DNA of 64,000 nt from Cordylochernes scorpioides (GCA_030710605.1 CP092880.1:17585649-17649648), one strand, 5' to 3'. Shown: positions 18,930 to 29,990, counted from the first letter of the stretch. The notes: generated by a model not told the origin, from the letters alone. Numbers and translations are program-made.

Positions 18930-20066
18930 TTGCATAATCGAAGCCTCCTTAATAACGAGATCCTAGAAAAATGTGGAATCGAGTATAAACTTGAGGAAAC
19001 GGTTCAATCAAAGAAGAGAACTCGCGGCTCCCAATCGGATGACTCAAGATCGCCAACTAGGAGCGAGCGTAATCTGAAGACGCCTAGAATGGACATCGAC
19101 GAACAAAGTCCCGCCACTGAAATTTCTCAACAAATGAACGTAGCTCACCCACCGCAAGACGATGAAGAAAATAACGACAACGATGGCCCATGGACCACAG
19201 TCACTAACGTGAAAAAACCGAGAATTCCTCCTGTTATTGCAGAAAATGTAGCAGATTGGAAGCTTCTTTGCCAAGAACTAAAAGGCTTGTGCACGGAACC
19301 ATTCCAAGTCACGATTTCTGGCAAAAAGCACATAATTAAATCGAAAAACATAGGCGACTTCAAAAAAATCAGGGAGTATGTACAGAAAAATAATGGAGGA
19401 TATTCCTACAGACTACAGGAGGAAAAACCACTGAAAGTGGTATTGAAGGGGGTAACAACAGCCTTCAAAGAAGAAGATGTCGTAACTGAACTGGTCTCAA
19501 TGGGCTTCACTGAGGTCATTGTCAAAAGACTCCATAGACAATCGACCAAAATACCGATGAATATAGTCCTAGTAGAGCTACCGAAAAATGAACACAATAA
19601 ACGAATCTATGGAATAACCGAAATACTTTACCAAAAAATAGTTGTGGAATCATTCAGGACTACAAAACGAGTGACCCAATGCTTTAACTGCCAGGGTTTT
19701 GGGCATGGCCAGCTAAACTGCTTTTTGAAGCCCAAATGCGTCAAGTGTGCTGAAGAACATCATTCGAAGGATTGTCCAAGAAAGTCGAAACAGCTCCCAC
19801 CAAAGTGCGCTAACTGTGGAGAGGCGCACACAGCCAATTACCGCGGATGCCCAAATTTTCCGAAGCCACAACAACAGCAGCTAAAGCCTCCCAGACAAAA
19901 CTCCTCTAACACCATACCTCAAGCAAGCTCCACTAAAACAGAAGAAGCAACTGTTGAAAAACTAAAGGCAAGTTACGCAGAAACTACAAAAAAGAAAACT
20001 ACTCGTTCTGACACCAGGGAACTGTGCGAAAAGTTATTAGAAATTATCAAAACTTACTTACAATGA
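18930..20066 (+). CDS. LINE ORF1, Gag-like protein with three CCHC knuckles
   Basis: The open frame has 378 codons. No ATG lies near its start; it opens at TTG, and an in-frame ATG (MDIDEQ) occurs at about 19090, so a one-base loss near the 5' end is possible. A PRE_C2HC-like domain (PLKVVLKGV onward, about 167-235) precedes three zinc knuckles (CFNCQGFGHGQLNC, CVKCAEEHHSKDC, CANCGEAH) at about 250-310. This layout is characteristic of Jockey ORF1, which binds element RNA. Its TGA overlaps the ORF2 ATG. Confidence 0.88.
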   Translation: MHNRSLLNNEILEKCGIEYKLEETVQSKKRTRGSQSDDSRSPTRSERNLKTPRMDIDEQSPATEISQQMNVAHPPQDDEENNDNDGPWTTVTNVKKPRIPPVIAENVADWKLLCQELKGLCTEPFQVTISGKKHIIKSKNIGDFKKIREYVQKNNGGYSYRLQEEKPLKVVLKGVTTAFKEEDVVTELVSMGFTEVIVKRLHRQSTKIPMNIVLVELPKNEHNKRIYGITEILYQKIVVESFRTTKRVTQCFNCQGFGHGQLNCFLKPKCVKCAEEHHSKDCPRKSKQLPPKCANCGEAHTANYRGCPNFPKPQQQQLKPPRQNSSNTIPQASSTKTEEATVEKLKASYAETTKKKTTRSDTRELCEKLLEIIKTYLQ

Positions 20067-22690
20067 AAGGAAAATTACCTTTAAAAATCGTTTTCTGGAA
20101 TTGCAACGGAATCAAACTGAAAAAAGAAGAATTCCTAAAGTTTTTAGAAGAAAACTCAATAGACATGGCACTTCTCAGTGAAACACACTTAAAAACATCT
20201 GTCGACCTCAAACTCAGAAACTATCAGACAATAAGAGACGATAGAATCGTTGGAAGGGGCGGTGGAACGGCAATAATTCTAAAAAACTATCTTAAATATA
20301 AAAAAGTGCTGATTCAAACATCTAACATGGAAAACACCACAATTCTAATGAAACCAGATGGAAGGGCAGTAGTGCAGATATCGTCAATATATAAGAAACC
20401 CGATCTACCACTCCAGGAGGAAGATCTGAATCTCTTGTTAGAGAATAATCAATCAGTAATCGCTGCAGGAGACTGGAACTCCAAGCACCCTCTTTGGGGC
20501 TCAAGAACCTCCAATAATAGTGGAACCGTGCTTCATAATTTTTCCGAAAAAGAAAACCTGGACATTGTCGCACCTTCTTCACCCACGCACTACAGTCCTT
20601 TGGGAAATCCAGACTTTTTAGACATCGCAATTCTTAGAAACATCCCCTGGACTTCGAGGATTAAGACCCTGGATGCCTTATCTTCAGATCACCTCCCAGT
20701 AATCCTAGAGCTGACCTGCCCGAAGGATGAATTCACGACTAGGGCTTGCCGACTCACTAACTGGGTACACTTCCAACAAGACTTAATTTCCAGTACGCCT
20801 CCTAGAGTACCCTTGAAAACGGAAGCCAATATTGACTCAGCAGTGACCATAATAAATGATAAAATCTACAACAGCTACTCAAAAAACACAGTTATATCAT
20901 CCTCTTCATCAAAACAGAACCCCTCAACCAAGGCCTTGATAAAAGAAAAGAATAAAGCTCGTAAGAGATGGCAAGCAACCTGGGATCCAGCCCATAGAGC
21001 CATTTATTTAAACCTACAGGGAAAAGTTAACAAAGCCCTCAAATCCGACTCCACCGAGAACTGGAATCAATTCATACACAAGATTGAATCAAGCCCAAAG
21101 GACTTCTGGAGAAAAACAAAACCCATCAGGAAAAAAACGGAAAGGATCTCAAGTTTAGTAACGAACGGCAAAACCTTATTGACCGACAAAGAAATCGGAA
21201 ATGAACTTGCAGAACACTTCTCCAACCAATTCTCCAAGGAAAAAGAAGAAGACCAACCAAATATAACTTATAATCACCAACAAGAAAAAATGCTCACAAT
21301 GACGACACCAAATGAAGTCAAAGAAGTGATTAAATACTTAGCTAACCACAAAGCTCCTGGCCATGACAATATCACTCCGCAAATGGCCAAGAATCTTCCC
21401 ATCAAATGGATTGTATTTCTAGCTGGAGTATTCAACGCCGCACTGCACTTGTGTTACTACCCCAAAGTCTGGAAGCATGCTATCATAATTCCAATTCCAA
21501 AAAAATCCGCTAAATCCCCTGAAGATCTAAGACCTATCAGCCTCCTCTCCACCATCGGCAAAATTTACGAAAGAATTATTCTACGTAGACTTCATATGTA
21601 CTTGGACAACTCTAACTTCATCATCCCGCAGCAATTCGGATTTAGAAGGGGGCATTCAACAACTCACCAACTCATTGCAGTTCTGGACTACATCCAGATA
21701 AGAAGATCCCACAAGGAAGTGGTAGGTGCTGTCTTTCTAGATTTTGCGAAAGCATTTGATAAAGTTTGGCATAATGGCCTTATAAAGAAACTCACAAAAC
21801 ACCAGTTCCCAAGTGACATTATCAATTTTATGCAGAATTATCTACAGGGCAGGACATTTTCAGTCAAGCAAGGAAATTTTATAACTGAACCAAAACCAAT
21901 CCAGACTGGAGTACCTCAAGGCTCTATCCTCGGACCCTACCTTTTCAATATTTACATTAATGACATCCCACTGCACTCTAAATGTAAACTTAAGCTCTTC
22001 GCAGATGACACAGCAATTTTATTCAACTCTAAATCAGTCAACCTATTGGTTACTCAGCTTCAGAGTTACCTAAATGACATAATCAAATGGTGCGATGAGT
22101 GGAAACTAGACATCAACCCAACTAAGACTCAAGCAATAGTTTTTCCCCCAAGAGATAACAAAAAATTCAAGCCACAAACCAACTTGACAGTAAACTCAAG
22201 CACTATTAGTTGGGCCGACCATGCCAAGTATCTTGGTGTCACTTTGGATTCGAAATTAAAATTTAACCTACATGTCCAAAACACCATAAGAAAGGCAAAG
22301 ATAGCCAAAATATCTCTATCAAGCCTGCTCAATTTTAAAAGTAATTTAACAACAAAGCATAAATTCACGTTGTACAAAACCTGTATTCTACCCATCATCA
22401 CGTACGCACTACCAGTCTGGGGCAAATATATCACACCTACGGATAAAAAAAGAATAGATGCCTTCATGAGGATTTGCTTACGAACCACTATAGGAGCCCC
22501 ATTCAATCTTTCAAACAAAATTCTCAAAGAAGATCTCAACCAGCCTAATCTAGAAGAGATTTATCAAGACTCTGCGACAAGACTATTTTCGCAATTTCAA
22601 AAATCATCAAATCCAACTATACAAGAAATTGTTCAAAACCAAGGTGACCTCAGCCACCGAATCCGACGACCTGACCCAATGGCTAGCTGA
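20063..22690 (+). CDS. LINE ORF2, endonuclease-reverse transcriptase (intact)
   Basis: The protein has 875 residues from ATG 20063. The N-terminal AP-type endonuclease (about 5-225) has FWNCNG, LLSETHL, AGDWNSKHP and the SSDHLP active-site motif. The reverse transcriptase (about 470-710) carries LRPISLLSTIGK, FLDFAKAFDKVWH, GVPQGSILGPYLF and FADDTA (about 646). The C-terminal region contains PVWGKYITPTDKK, usual for Jockey. The enzyme would nick the target and copy the RNA in place. No stop or shift was found, so the copy is young and possibly competent. Confidence 0.94.
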   Translation: MKGKLPLKIVFWNCNGIKLKKEEFLKFLEENSIDMALLSETHLKTSVDLKLRNYQTIRDDRIVGRGGGTAIILKNYLKYKKVLIQTSNMENTTILMKPDGRAVVQISSIYKKPDLPLQEEDLNLLLENNQSVIAAGDWNSKHPLWGSRTSNNSGTVLHNFSEKENLDIVAPSSPTHYSPLGNPDFLDIAILRNIPWTSRIKTLDALSSDHLPVILELTCPKDEFTTRACRLTNWVHFQQDLISSTPPRVPLKTEANIDSAVTIINDKIYNSYSKNTVISSSSSKQNPSTKALIKEKNKARKRWQATWDPAHRAIYLNLQGKVNKALKSDSTENWNQFIHKIESSPKDFWRKTKPIRKKTERISSLVTNGKTLLTDKEIGNELAEHFSNQFSKEKEEDQPNITYNHQQEKMLTMTTPNEVKEVIKYLANHKAPGHDNITPQMAKNLPIKWIVFLAGVFNAALHLCYYPKVWKHAIIIPIPKKSAKSPEDLRPISLLSTIGKIYERIILRRLHMYLDNSNFIIPQQFGFRRGHSTTHQLIAVLDYIQIRRSHKEVVGAVFLDFAKAFDKVWHNGLIKKLTKHQFPSDIINFMQNYLQGRTFSVKQGNFITEPKPIQTGVPQGSILGPYLFNIYINDIPLHSKCKLKLFADDTAILFNSKSVNLLVTQLQSYLNDIIKWCDEWKLDINPTKTQAIVFPPRDNKKFKPQTNLTVNSSTISWADHAKYLGVTLDSKLKFNLHVQNTIRKAKIAKISLSSLLNFKSNLTTKHKFTLYKTCILPIITYALPVWGKYITPTDKKRIDAFMRICLRTTIGAPFNLSNKILKEDLNQPNLEEIYQDSATRLFSQFQKSSNPTIQEIVQNQGDLSHRIRRPDPMAS

Positions 22691-22842
22691 CAGCCAAACA
22701 CCCAACAACTGCCCTCCTGTAAGGTTCGGGGGGCCACTCCAGCATCACAACTCGCCATGTGTAAATAATCTGGACAAGGTGACTCGCGAGCTGTGCTCGA
22801 ATGTAACACCTGCAAATTGAGATGAAATAAATAAATAAATAA

Positions 22843-24352
22843 AAATAATAATATAATAATAATTATTATTATTATTATCATTAGATAATGATAATGATCA
22901 TAATGATGATGCGCGCGCATCCGTGACATGATTGACGGTGGAAAGACGGTCGTGACTATATATGTTGATGATAATAATATTAATAATATAATAATAATTA
23001 TTATTATTATTAACATTAGATAATGATAATGATCATAATGATGATGCGCGCGCATCCGTGACATGAGGAATTGAGGAATTGTTGACGGTGGAAAGACGGT
23101 CGTGACTATATATGTTGACTAGACGAATGACCCGGGCAACGCCCGTGTTTTACCCGATTGAATGTTTTTATTCCAATGCTATTTGTTACAATTATAAATT
23201 GGAGCCGTGGATGTCACTCTTGTGAAACGTCCCGCTCCAAACTTTACATGTACATTAGGTCAGCTGGTATTACCCCTCATTTTCACCGCTAGAGGCGAGA
23301 GCGAATTGACTTTTTGTAAATATACATAATTATAAAGATAGAAGCTTCTATAGAAGATAGTGATCATAATAATGATGCGCGCGCATCCGTGACATGAGGA
23401 ATTGAGGAATTGAGGAAAGACGGTCGTGACTATATATATTAATAATAAAATAATAATAATAATATAATAATAATAATTATTATTATTATCATTAGATAAT
23501 GGTAATGATCATAATGATGACGCGCGCGCATCCGTGACATGAGGAATTGAGGAATTGATTGATTGAGGAATGACGGTCGTGACTATATATGTTGATAATA
23601 ATAAAATAATAATAATAATATAATAATAATAATAATTATTATTATCATTAGATAATGATAATGATTATAATGATGATGCGCGCGCATCCGTGACATGAGG
23701 AATTGAGGACAGCGTTAAGGAAAGACGGTCGTGACTATATATAGGGACTAGACGAATGACCCGGGCAACGCCCGTGTTTTACCCGATTGAATGTTTTTAT
23801 TCCAATACTATTTGTTACAATTATAAATTGGAGCCGTGGATGTCACTCTTGTGAAACGTCCCGCTCCAAACTTTACATGTACATTAGGTCAGCTGGTATT
23901 ACCCCTCATTTTCACCGCTAGAGGCGCGAGCGAATTGACTTTTTGTAAATATACATAATTATAAAGATAGAAGCTTCTATAGTAGATAATGATCATAATG
24001 ATGATGCGCGCGCATCCGTGACATGAGGAATTGAGGAAAGACGGTCGTGAGACTATATATATTAATAATAAAATAATAATATAATAATTATAATTATTAT
24101 TATTATCATTAGATAATGATAATGATCATAATGATGATGCGCGCGCATCCGTGACATGAGGAATTGAGGAATTGTTAACGGTGGAAAGACGGTCGTGACT
24201 ATATATGTTGATAATAATAATAATAATAATAATAATATAATAATAATTATTATTATTATCATTAGATAATGATAATGATCATAATGATGATGCGCGCGCA
24301 TCCGTGACATGAGGAATTGAGGAATTGATTGACGGTGGAAAGACGGTCGTGA
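22843..24352 (-). mobile_element. HINE/Helitron-like tandem array B
   Basis: Continuation of array A beyond the inserted LINE. Full units at 23119-23429 and 23748-24050 begin with CTAG. Additional 5' ends without a 3' partner fall near 22955, 23105, 23582, 23734, 24198 and 24352. Each unit carries the TAA/ATT core and GATGCGCGCGCATC. Confidence 0.75.
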
Positions 24353-24365
24353 CTATATATGTTGA

Positions 24366-24886
24366 CTAGACGAATGACCCGGGCAACGCCCGTGTTTTAC
24401 CCGATTGAATGTTTTTATTCCATTACTATTTGTTACAATTATAAATTGGCGCCGTGGATGTCACACTTGTGAAACGTCCCGCTGCAAACTTTGTGTCTGA
24501 GAAGCGATATTTTTATAGAAAGATAATCTGGCTTTTGTTTACTGCTCGAATGAATGTTTTTCTGTTAGAATTTTGTTCCTGGGAAAAAAATAATGAACTA
24601 GTTTCACCCGTGGTCTCTGCTTTTTGGAATTTTTTCCGATATAATTTTGTATCTGATAATCAAACATGATACAGCAATATCGTCATCATCATTTTCTGAC
24701 TAAAAATATATAGTTTTAATAATTGATTTATATATATTTTTAAATAGCCTATCGTCTTCCCCGTATTTTTTACCAATGTATGGAAATTTTGGTTTGAATT
24801 AGTGAACTACTGCGAATTTGTATACCGGACATACAAACAAACATAACAAACAGACAAACATTCATTTATATATATATAGAGATTTA
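24366..24886 (-). mobile_element. Helitron-like element with a different 5' end and a U2 remnant
   Basis: Starts on + with CTAG and the CCCGGGCAACGCCCG hairpin of the HINE family. It then switches near 24490 to family 2 sequence: GAGAAGCGATAT (complement of the U2 start) and the segment shared with 31505-31700. It ends near 24880 with the complement of TATATAAATGAATGTTTGTC, the same 5' end type as the element at 30147. A chimera of two families. Confidence 0.65.
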
Positions 24887-24887
24887 C

Positions 24888-26215
24888 TCTTCATTGTTGG
24901 CTTTTTATATTATATTTACTCTTCATTGTTGGCTTTTTATCTTACATTCACTCTGTTGGCTTTTTAAATTACATTTACTCTTCATTGTTGGCTTTTTATC
25001 TTACATTCACTCTTCATTGTTGGCTTTTTATATTATATTTACTCTTCATTGTTGGCTTTTTATCTTACATTCATTCTTCAAGGTTGGCTTTTTATAATAC
25101 ATTCACTCTTCATTGTTGGCTTTTTATCTTACATTCACTCTGTTGGCTTTTTAAATTACATTTACACTTCATTGTTGGCTTTTTATCTTACATTCACTCT
25201 TCATTGTTGGCTTTTTATATTATATTTACTCTTCATTGTTGGCTTTTTATCTTACATTCATTCTTCATTGTTGGCTTTTTATATTACATTTACTATTCAT
25301 TGTTGGCTTTTTATCTTACATTCATTCTTCATTGTTGGCTTTTTATATTACATTTACTCTTCATTGTTGGCTTTTTATCTTACATTCACTCTTCATTGTT
25401 GGCTTTTTATATTATATTTACTCTTCATTGTTGGCTTTTTATCTTACATTTATTCTTCATTGTTGGCTTTTTATATTACATTTACTCTTCATTGTTGGCT
25501 TTTTATCTTACATTCACTCTTCATTGTTGGCTTTTTATATTATATTTACTCTTCATTGTTGGCTTTTTATCTTACATTCATTCTTCATTGTTGGCTTTTT
25601 ATATTACATTTACTATTCATTGTTGGCTTTTTATCTTACATTCACTCTTTATTGTTGGCTTTATATCTTACATTCATTCTTCATTGTTGGCTTTTTATAT
25701 TACATTCACTCTTCATTGTTGGCTTTTTATCTTACATTCATTCTTCATTGTTGGCTTTTTATATTACATTTACTCTTCATTGTTGGCTTTTTATCTTACA
25801 TTCACTCTTCATTGTTGGCTTTTTATATTATATTTACTCTTCATTGTTGGCTTTTTATCTTACATTTATTCTTCATTGTTGGCTTTTTATATTACATTTA
25901 CTCTTCATTGTTGGCTTTTTATCTTGCATTCATTCTTCATTGTTGACTTTTTATATCATATTTACTCTTCATTGTTGGCTTTTTATCTTACATTTATTCT
26001 TCATTGTTGGCTTTTTATATTATATTTACTCTACATTGTTGGCTTTTTATCTTACATTTATTCTTCATTGTTGGCTTTTTATATTACATTTACTCTTTAT
26101 TGTTGGCTTTTTATCTTACATTCATTCTTCATTGTTGGCTTTTTATATCATATTTACTCTTCATTGTTGGCTTTTTATCTTACATTCATTCTTCATTGTT
26201 GGCTTTTTATATTAT
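24888..26215 (+). repeat. 32-bp minisatellite, about 41 copies
   Basis: The unit is TTCATTGTTGGCTTTTTATC plus about 12 bases. Two variants (TATCTTACATTCA and TATATTACATTTA types) alternate almost strictly, giving a 64-bp dimer and, in places, a 128-bp four-unit pattern. It lies in the core position of a HINE-like element: the right flank resumes at ATGATGATGCGCGCGCATCC. Because the units have no stop codon in any forward frame, very long frames appear; these are not genes. Confidence 0.92.
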
Positions 26216-26441
26216 ACTAATGATGATGCGCGCGCATCCGTGACATGAGGAATTGAGGAATTGATTGACGGTGGAAAGACGGTCGTGACTATATATGTTG
26301 ATAACTATAATAATAATAATAATATAATAATTATTATTATTATTATTATCATTAGATAATGATAATGATCATAATGATGATGCGCGCGCATCCGTGACAT
26401 GAGGAATTGAGGAATTGATTGAGGAGGAAAGACGGTCGTGA
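26216..26441 (-). mobile_element. two HINE 5' partial units
   Basis: Two copies of the 5' end module (ending near 26288 and 26441) with an intervening TAA/ATT tract, continuing the pattern of arrays A and B beyond the minisatellite. Confidence 0.7.
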
Positions 26442-26460
26442 CTATATATATATATATATA

Positions 26461-27278
26461 TTACAATCTATAAAATAAAAGAAGACAAGTATCTTAAACG
26501 GTTTTTTATATACGCAAGCTTTCGGGTGAGAACCCTTCGACAGGCAGAAATAAACGATACAAACACGGCACCTATGGCAGGCAAGATTATATACACATAT
26601 GATATTTACATTGCTATGGTAAAGAGAATTACAAATAATATATTTACATAATTATGAATCGACGTATATAGAGAATCTAATTTTCAATAAAGATGCTAAT
26701 TACATGATTGGAGATAGGAGTTTCTTTGGAATACAATACTTAAATGATAAAAGATACTATAAGGGTAGAATTACATGAAGGCCAGGAGAGCATGGTAGGC
26801 TTCGGGGAGGTCGATTTTTCTATTGATACTGCCTTGTTTATGTGATTCTATTGATTCCAATATGAGTCTTTGGTGTTGGTTATGTATGCGTCTGTAGAGT
26901 ATTTTAGGTTGTGTGATGCTAAAAGTGTGACCAGTGTCCTGTATGTGCTGATATATGAGGGATTTAGAGTCACAGTTGGATATGCTACGGGAGTGTTCAG
27001 ACATCCTGATGGCAACGGTTCTACCCGTCTCACCCACGTAAGTGGCAGAGCATTGCTCACATGAGACGGAATAGACCGCGCCACCAGAACGCAGGGGATC
27101 TATGGGGACGTGAGGCTTAGTATAAGGATGTCGGAGGGATGTGAGGAGGTTGGGGGAGTTTTTATAGTAGGTACGGATGCCATATGACTTAAGATGTCTT
27201 GCTATATCAACTGCAGGGGGGGAATAGGGGAGGAAACATATGGATCTATAAGTTGTGGATGAAATAGGGGCGCCCGGT
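26461..27278 (-). repeat. Penelope direct repeat, left copy
   Basis: 818 bp nearly identical to 29173-29990, holding the pseudo-LTR and the 3' part of the coding frame. It contains the motif CTGTCGAAGGG...CCCGAAAGC on the minus strand at about 26514-26545. Confidence 0.9.
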
Positions 27279-29059
27279 GTGTATGTATGTCTATTGATAA
27301 AAGCAAGGGGGAAGGAAGCCCTGGAGAGATGTGATATGATATTGGTCTTTTCTATAGTTTTAAAAATATCTAGAGAACAATGGGTATGTATTCTTTTGGT
27401 GAGGGTCTTAACTATGTTAACTTTATGTGAGGTGGGGCAATGTGAGTTAAAGTGAGTGTAACAAGGGGGGCATTGCTTCTTATAATGAACTGTGGTATGG
27501 TATGACATAGGGGTACGGATAATAAGAACGTCTAAGAATGGAATAACGTTATTGGACTCTATTTCTAGAGTAAATGAAATACTATTGTTGTAACTATTAA
27601 GATGTGATAATATAGAGCTCTCCTGGCCTTTTTTGCAAATACAAAACACATCATCAATATATCTTCGCCATAATAGAACATCTGAAGGAAGAGTGCTGGT
27701 AATCCATTGGTCTATCTGTAATAAAACAATTTCAGCTACAATGGAGGATAGAGGGCTGCCCATCGGGGAGCCCTTAATCTGTCTATAGTGATTCTGTGAG
27801 AATGTAAAAGTATTCATATTAAGACATATATCCGTGAGCTGTACTAGAGATGAAGAGGTCTGGGAATCTACGCCTTGTGTGTTGAGAAATTGCGATAAAC
27901 TCCTAATGATAAGCTCGTGAGGTAGACTAAGATAGAGGGAGGTGACATCAAATGAGCACATAATGGTGGAAGGGTCGGGGGTTATAGTGGTTATTTCACC
28001 GATAAAACGGGGGGTGCTATTGATGGAATAAGTATTATTGCAGCTGCTTAATATTGGGGACAGGTGATTGGATAAATACTTGGCTAAAGGGAATGCAGGA
28101 GATAGATGATAGGCTATGATGGGGCGAAGAGGTATATCTGTTTTGTGTATCTTAGGGAGGCCGTATATGTAAGCCGAGCTATTTAGGTTAGAGGTAAAGA
28201 GGTTATAATTATCTGGAGTGATATGTTTGTTCTTTTTTAATCGTAGTAGGGAAGTTCTAAATGCTTTAGTGATGGAGAGACTAACATGGTTTGATATAGG
28301 GGTGAAGGTGGAGCTATCACTAAGGAGGTCCTGCATTTTTGAAAGGTAACTATTTTGATTTAAGATGACAGTATTAAATCCCTTATCAGAACGCGTGATT
28401 AAAATGGATCTGTTGCGCTTTAGTCTCTGAAGTGTGGTAAGGTCTGCACGGTTGTTGGGGGGAGGGCAATAGGGCTTAGATAGAGATTTAGTCACCATAT
28501 TCCTGATGGAGAATTTATCACGGAGGTCAAAGGATTTAACTGATGCTTCAATAGCACTGACGGTCTCTGGGAGGTTGGGCTTGGCAGGAATACGGAACTT
28601 AAGACCCCTTTCCAATAGGGTGACTTCCGATGGTGATAGTTTATGGCTTGAAAGGTTGACAACAGATGAAGACCCATGTTCAAGGTTCTGGGTGACGACG
28701 AAATGCAAGGAATATTTCCTTTTCCAGAAGGTAAGTTTTTTGTGATGCCTAGCCAAAATTGTTCTTTCCTGAGACTTAACATCCTGAGTGATCCTAGCAA
28801 TATGGTTGGCCAGTTGAGATGGAGGGATATCTTGGGATAATAGGAACAGCATGCCTTTGATCGATTTCGTGAGCAGTCTGATATTGGAGAAACATCCTTG
28901 AATTCTAGCACTAAGTAACTGATGTTGTTTTTTTTTGATGATATCCTTTGAAAATGGGTTGCCAACAGGGTCTTTCATTCTAAGAGAAGGTGGGATGAAG
29001 TCTACACTTTTGCAAAACCGGTTGAACCTAAGATGGCATCTCCATCGTGCTAGCTGCAA
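26771..29059 (-). CDS. Penelope-like RT with GIY-YIG endonuclease (open)
   Basis: The open frame has 762 codons. It opens at TTG; the first ATG is at about 28978. RT motifs run in order: LPKIHK, SFDVTSLYLSLPHE, KGSPMGSPLSS, RRYIDDVF (about 462-469) and IPFLDVLI. A GIY-YIG nuclease follows at about 655-700 (VYSVSCEQC, YVGETGRT, MSEH), the diagnostic C-terminal domain of Penelope-like elements. It would cut the target and prime reverse transcription there. No internal stop was seen. It is typical in size, so possibly functional. Confidence 0.92.
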   Translation of the reverse strand: MQLARWRCHLRFNRFCKSVDFIPPSLRMKDPVGNPFSKDIIKKKQHQLLSARIQGCFSNIRLLTKSIKGMLFLLSQDIPPSQLANHIARITQDVKSQERTILARHHKKLTFWKRKYSLHFVVTQNLEHGSSSVVNLSSHKLSPSEVTLLERGLKFRIPAKPNLPETVSAIEASVKSFDLRDKFSIRNMVTKSLSKPYCPPPNNRADLTTLQRLKRNRSILITRSDKGFNTVILNQNSYLSKMQDLLSDSSTFTPISNHVSLSITKAFRTSLLRLKKNKHITPDNYNLFTSNLNSSAYIYGLPKIHKTDIPLRPIIAYHLSPAFPLAKYLSNHLSPILSSCNNTYSINSTPRFIGEITTITPDPSTIMCSFDVTSLYLSLPHELIIRSLSQFLNTQGVDSQTSSSLVQLTDICLNMNTFTFSQNHYRQIKGSPMGSPLSSIVAEIVLLQIDQWITSTLPSDVLLWRRYIDDVFCICKKGQESSILSHLNSYNNSISFTLEIESNNVIPFLDVLIIRTPMSYHTTVHYKKQCPPCYTHFNSHCPTSHKVNIVKTLTKRIHTHCSLDIFKTIEKTNIISHLSRASFPLAFINRHTYTPGAPISSTTYRSICFLPYSPPAVDIARHLKSYGIRTYYKNSPNLLTSLRHPYTKPHVPIDPLRSGGAVYSVSCEQCSATYVGETGRTVAIRMSEHSRSISNCDSKSLIYQHIQDTGHTFSITQPKILYRRIHNQHQRLILESIESHKQGSINRKIDLPEAYHALLAFM

Positions 29060-29172
29060 TGATTTTTTTGTAGGTTAGCCATAAGTACATTTCTATATCG
29101 CTCGCAGAATGATTCATAGTGAAAAGCAACTTTTGATAATAAGAATAAGAGATTCTTCTTAGAGCTATTATA

Positions 29173-29990
29173 TTACAATCTATAAAATAAAAGAAGACAA
29201 GTATCTTAAACGGTTTTTTATATACGCAAGCTTTCGGGTGAGAACCCTTCGACAGGCAGAAATAAACGATACAAACACGGCACCTATGGCAGGCAAGATT
29301 ATATACACATATGATATTTACATTGCTATGGTAAAGAGAATTACAAATAATATATTTACATAATTATGAATCGACGTATATAGAGAATCTAATTTTCAAT
29401 AAAGATGCTAATTACATGATTGGAGATAGGAGTTTCTTTGGAATACAATACTTAAATGATAAAAGATACTATAGGGGTAGAATTACATGAAGGCCAGGAG
29501 AGCATGGTAGGCTTCGGGGAGGACGATTTTTCTATTGATTCTGCCTTGGTTATCTGATTCTATTGATTCCAATATGAGTCTTTGGTGTTGGTTATGTATG
29601 CGTCTGTAGAGTATTTTAGGTTGTGTGATGCTAAAAGTGTGACCAGTGTCCTGTATGTGCTGATATATGAGGGATTTAGAGTCACAGTTGGATATGCTAC
29701 GGGAGTGTTCAGACATCCTGATGGCAACGGTTCTACCCGTCTCACCCACGTAAGTGGCAGAGCATTGCTCACATGAGACGGAATAGACCGCGCCACCAGA
29801 ACGCAGGGGATCTATGGGGACGTGAGGCTTAGTATAAGGATGTCGGAGGGATGTGAGGAGGTTGGGGGAGTTTTTATAGTAGGTACGGATGCCATATGAC
29901 TTAAGATGTCTTGCTATATCAACTGCAGGGGGGGAATAGGGGAGGAAACATATGGATCTATAAGTTGTGGATGAAATAGGGGCGCCCGGT
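29173..29990 (-). pseudogene. truncated tandem Penelope copy (GIY-YIG end only)
   Basis: Repeats the pseudo-LTR and the last 160 or so codons, including VYSVSCEQC and YVGETGRT. A handful of substitutions separate it from the full copy. At 29990 it breaks off in the middle of the coding sequence and joins a Helitron-like 5' segment. Confidence 0.88.

Larger units (their letters stand above)
18867..22842 (+). mobile_element. full-length Jockey-like LINE
   Basis: A two-frame non-LTR retrotransposon sitting inside the TAA microsatellite of the HINE array. Its 3' end is a short AATAAATAAATAAATA tail running directly into the flanking TAA/ATT repeat. Both frames are open, with the ATGA overlap of ORF1 stop and ORF2 start typical of Jockey-type elements. 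Exact 5' end and target duplication cannot be fixed because the flanks are simple repeat. Confidence 0.9.
26461..29172 (-). mobile_element. Penelope-like element, one full monomer
   Basis: A 2.7-kb monomer on the minus strand with a single long frame. The sequence starting TTACAATCTATAAAAT at 26461 recurs at 29173, so the monomer is followed by a truncated tandem copy (29173-29990). This is the pseudo-LTR arrangement known for Penelope-like elements. Confidence 0.9.

Noticed and set aside
24985..26248. 411- and 399-codon forward frames rich in Leu, Phe and Trp
   Set aside because: They are readings of the 32-bp minisatellite, which has no stop codon in any forward frame; the same peptide recurs in all three frames.
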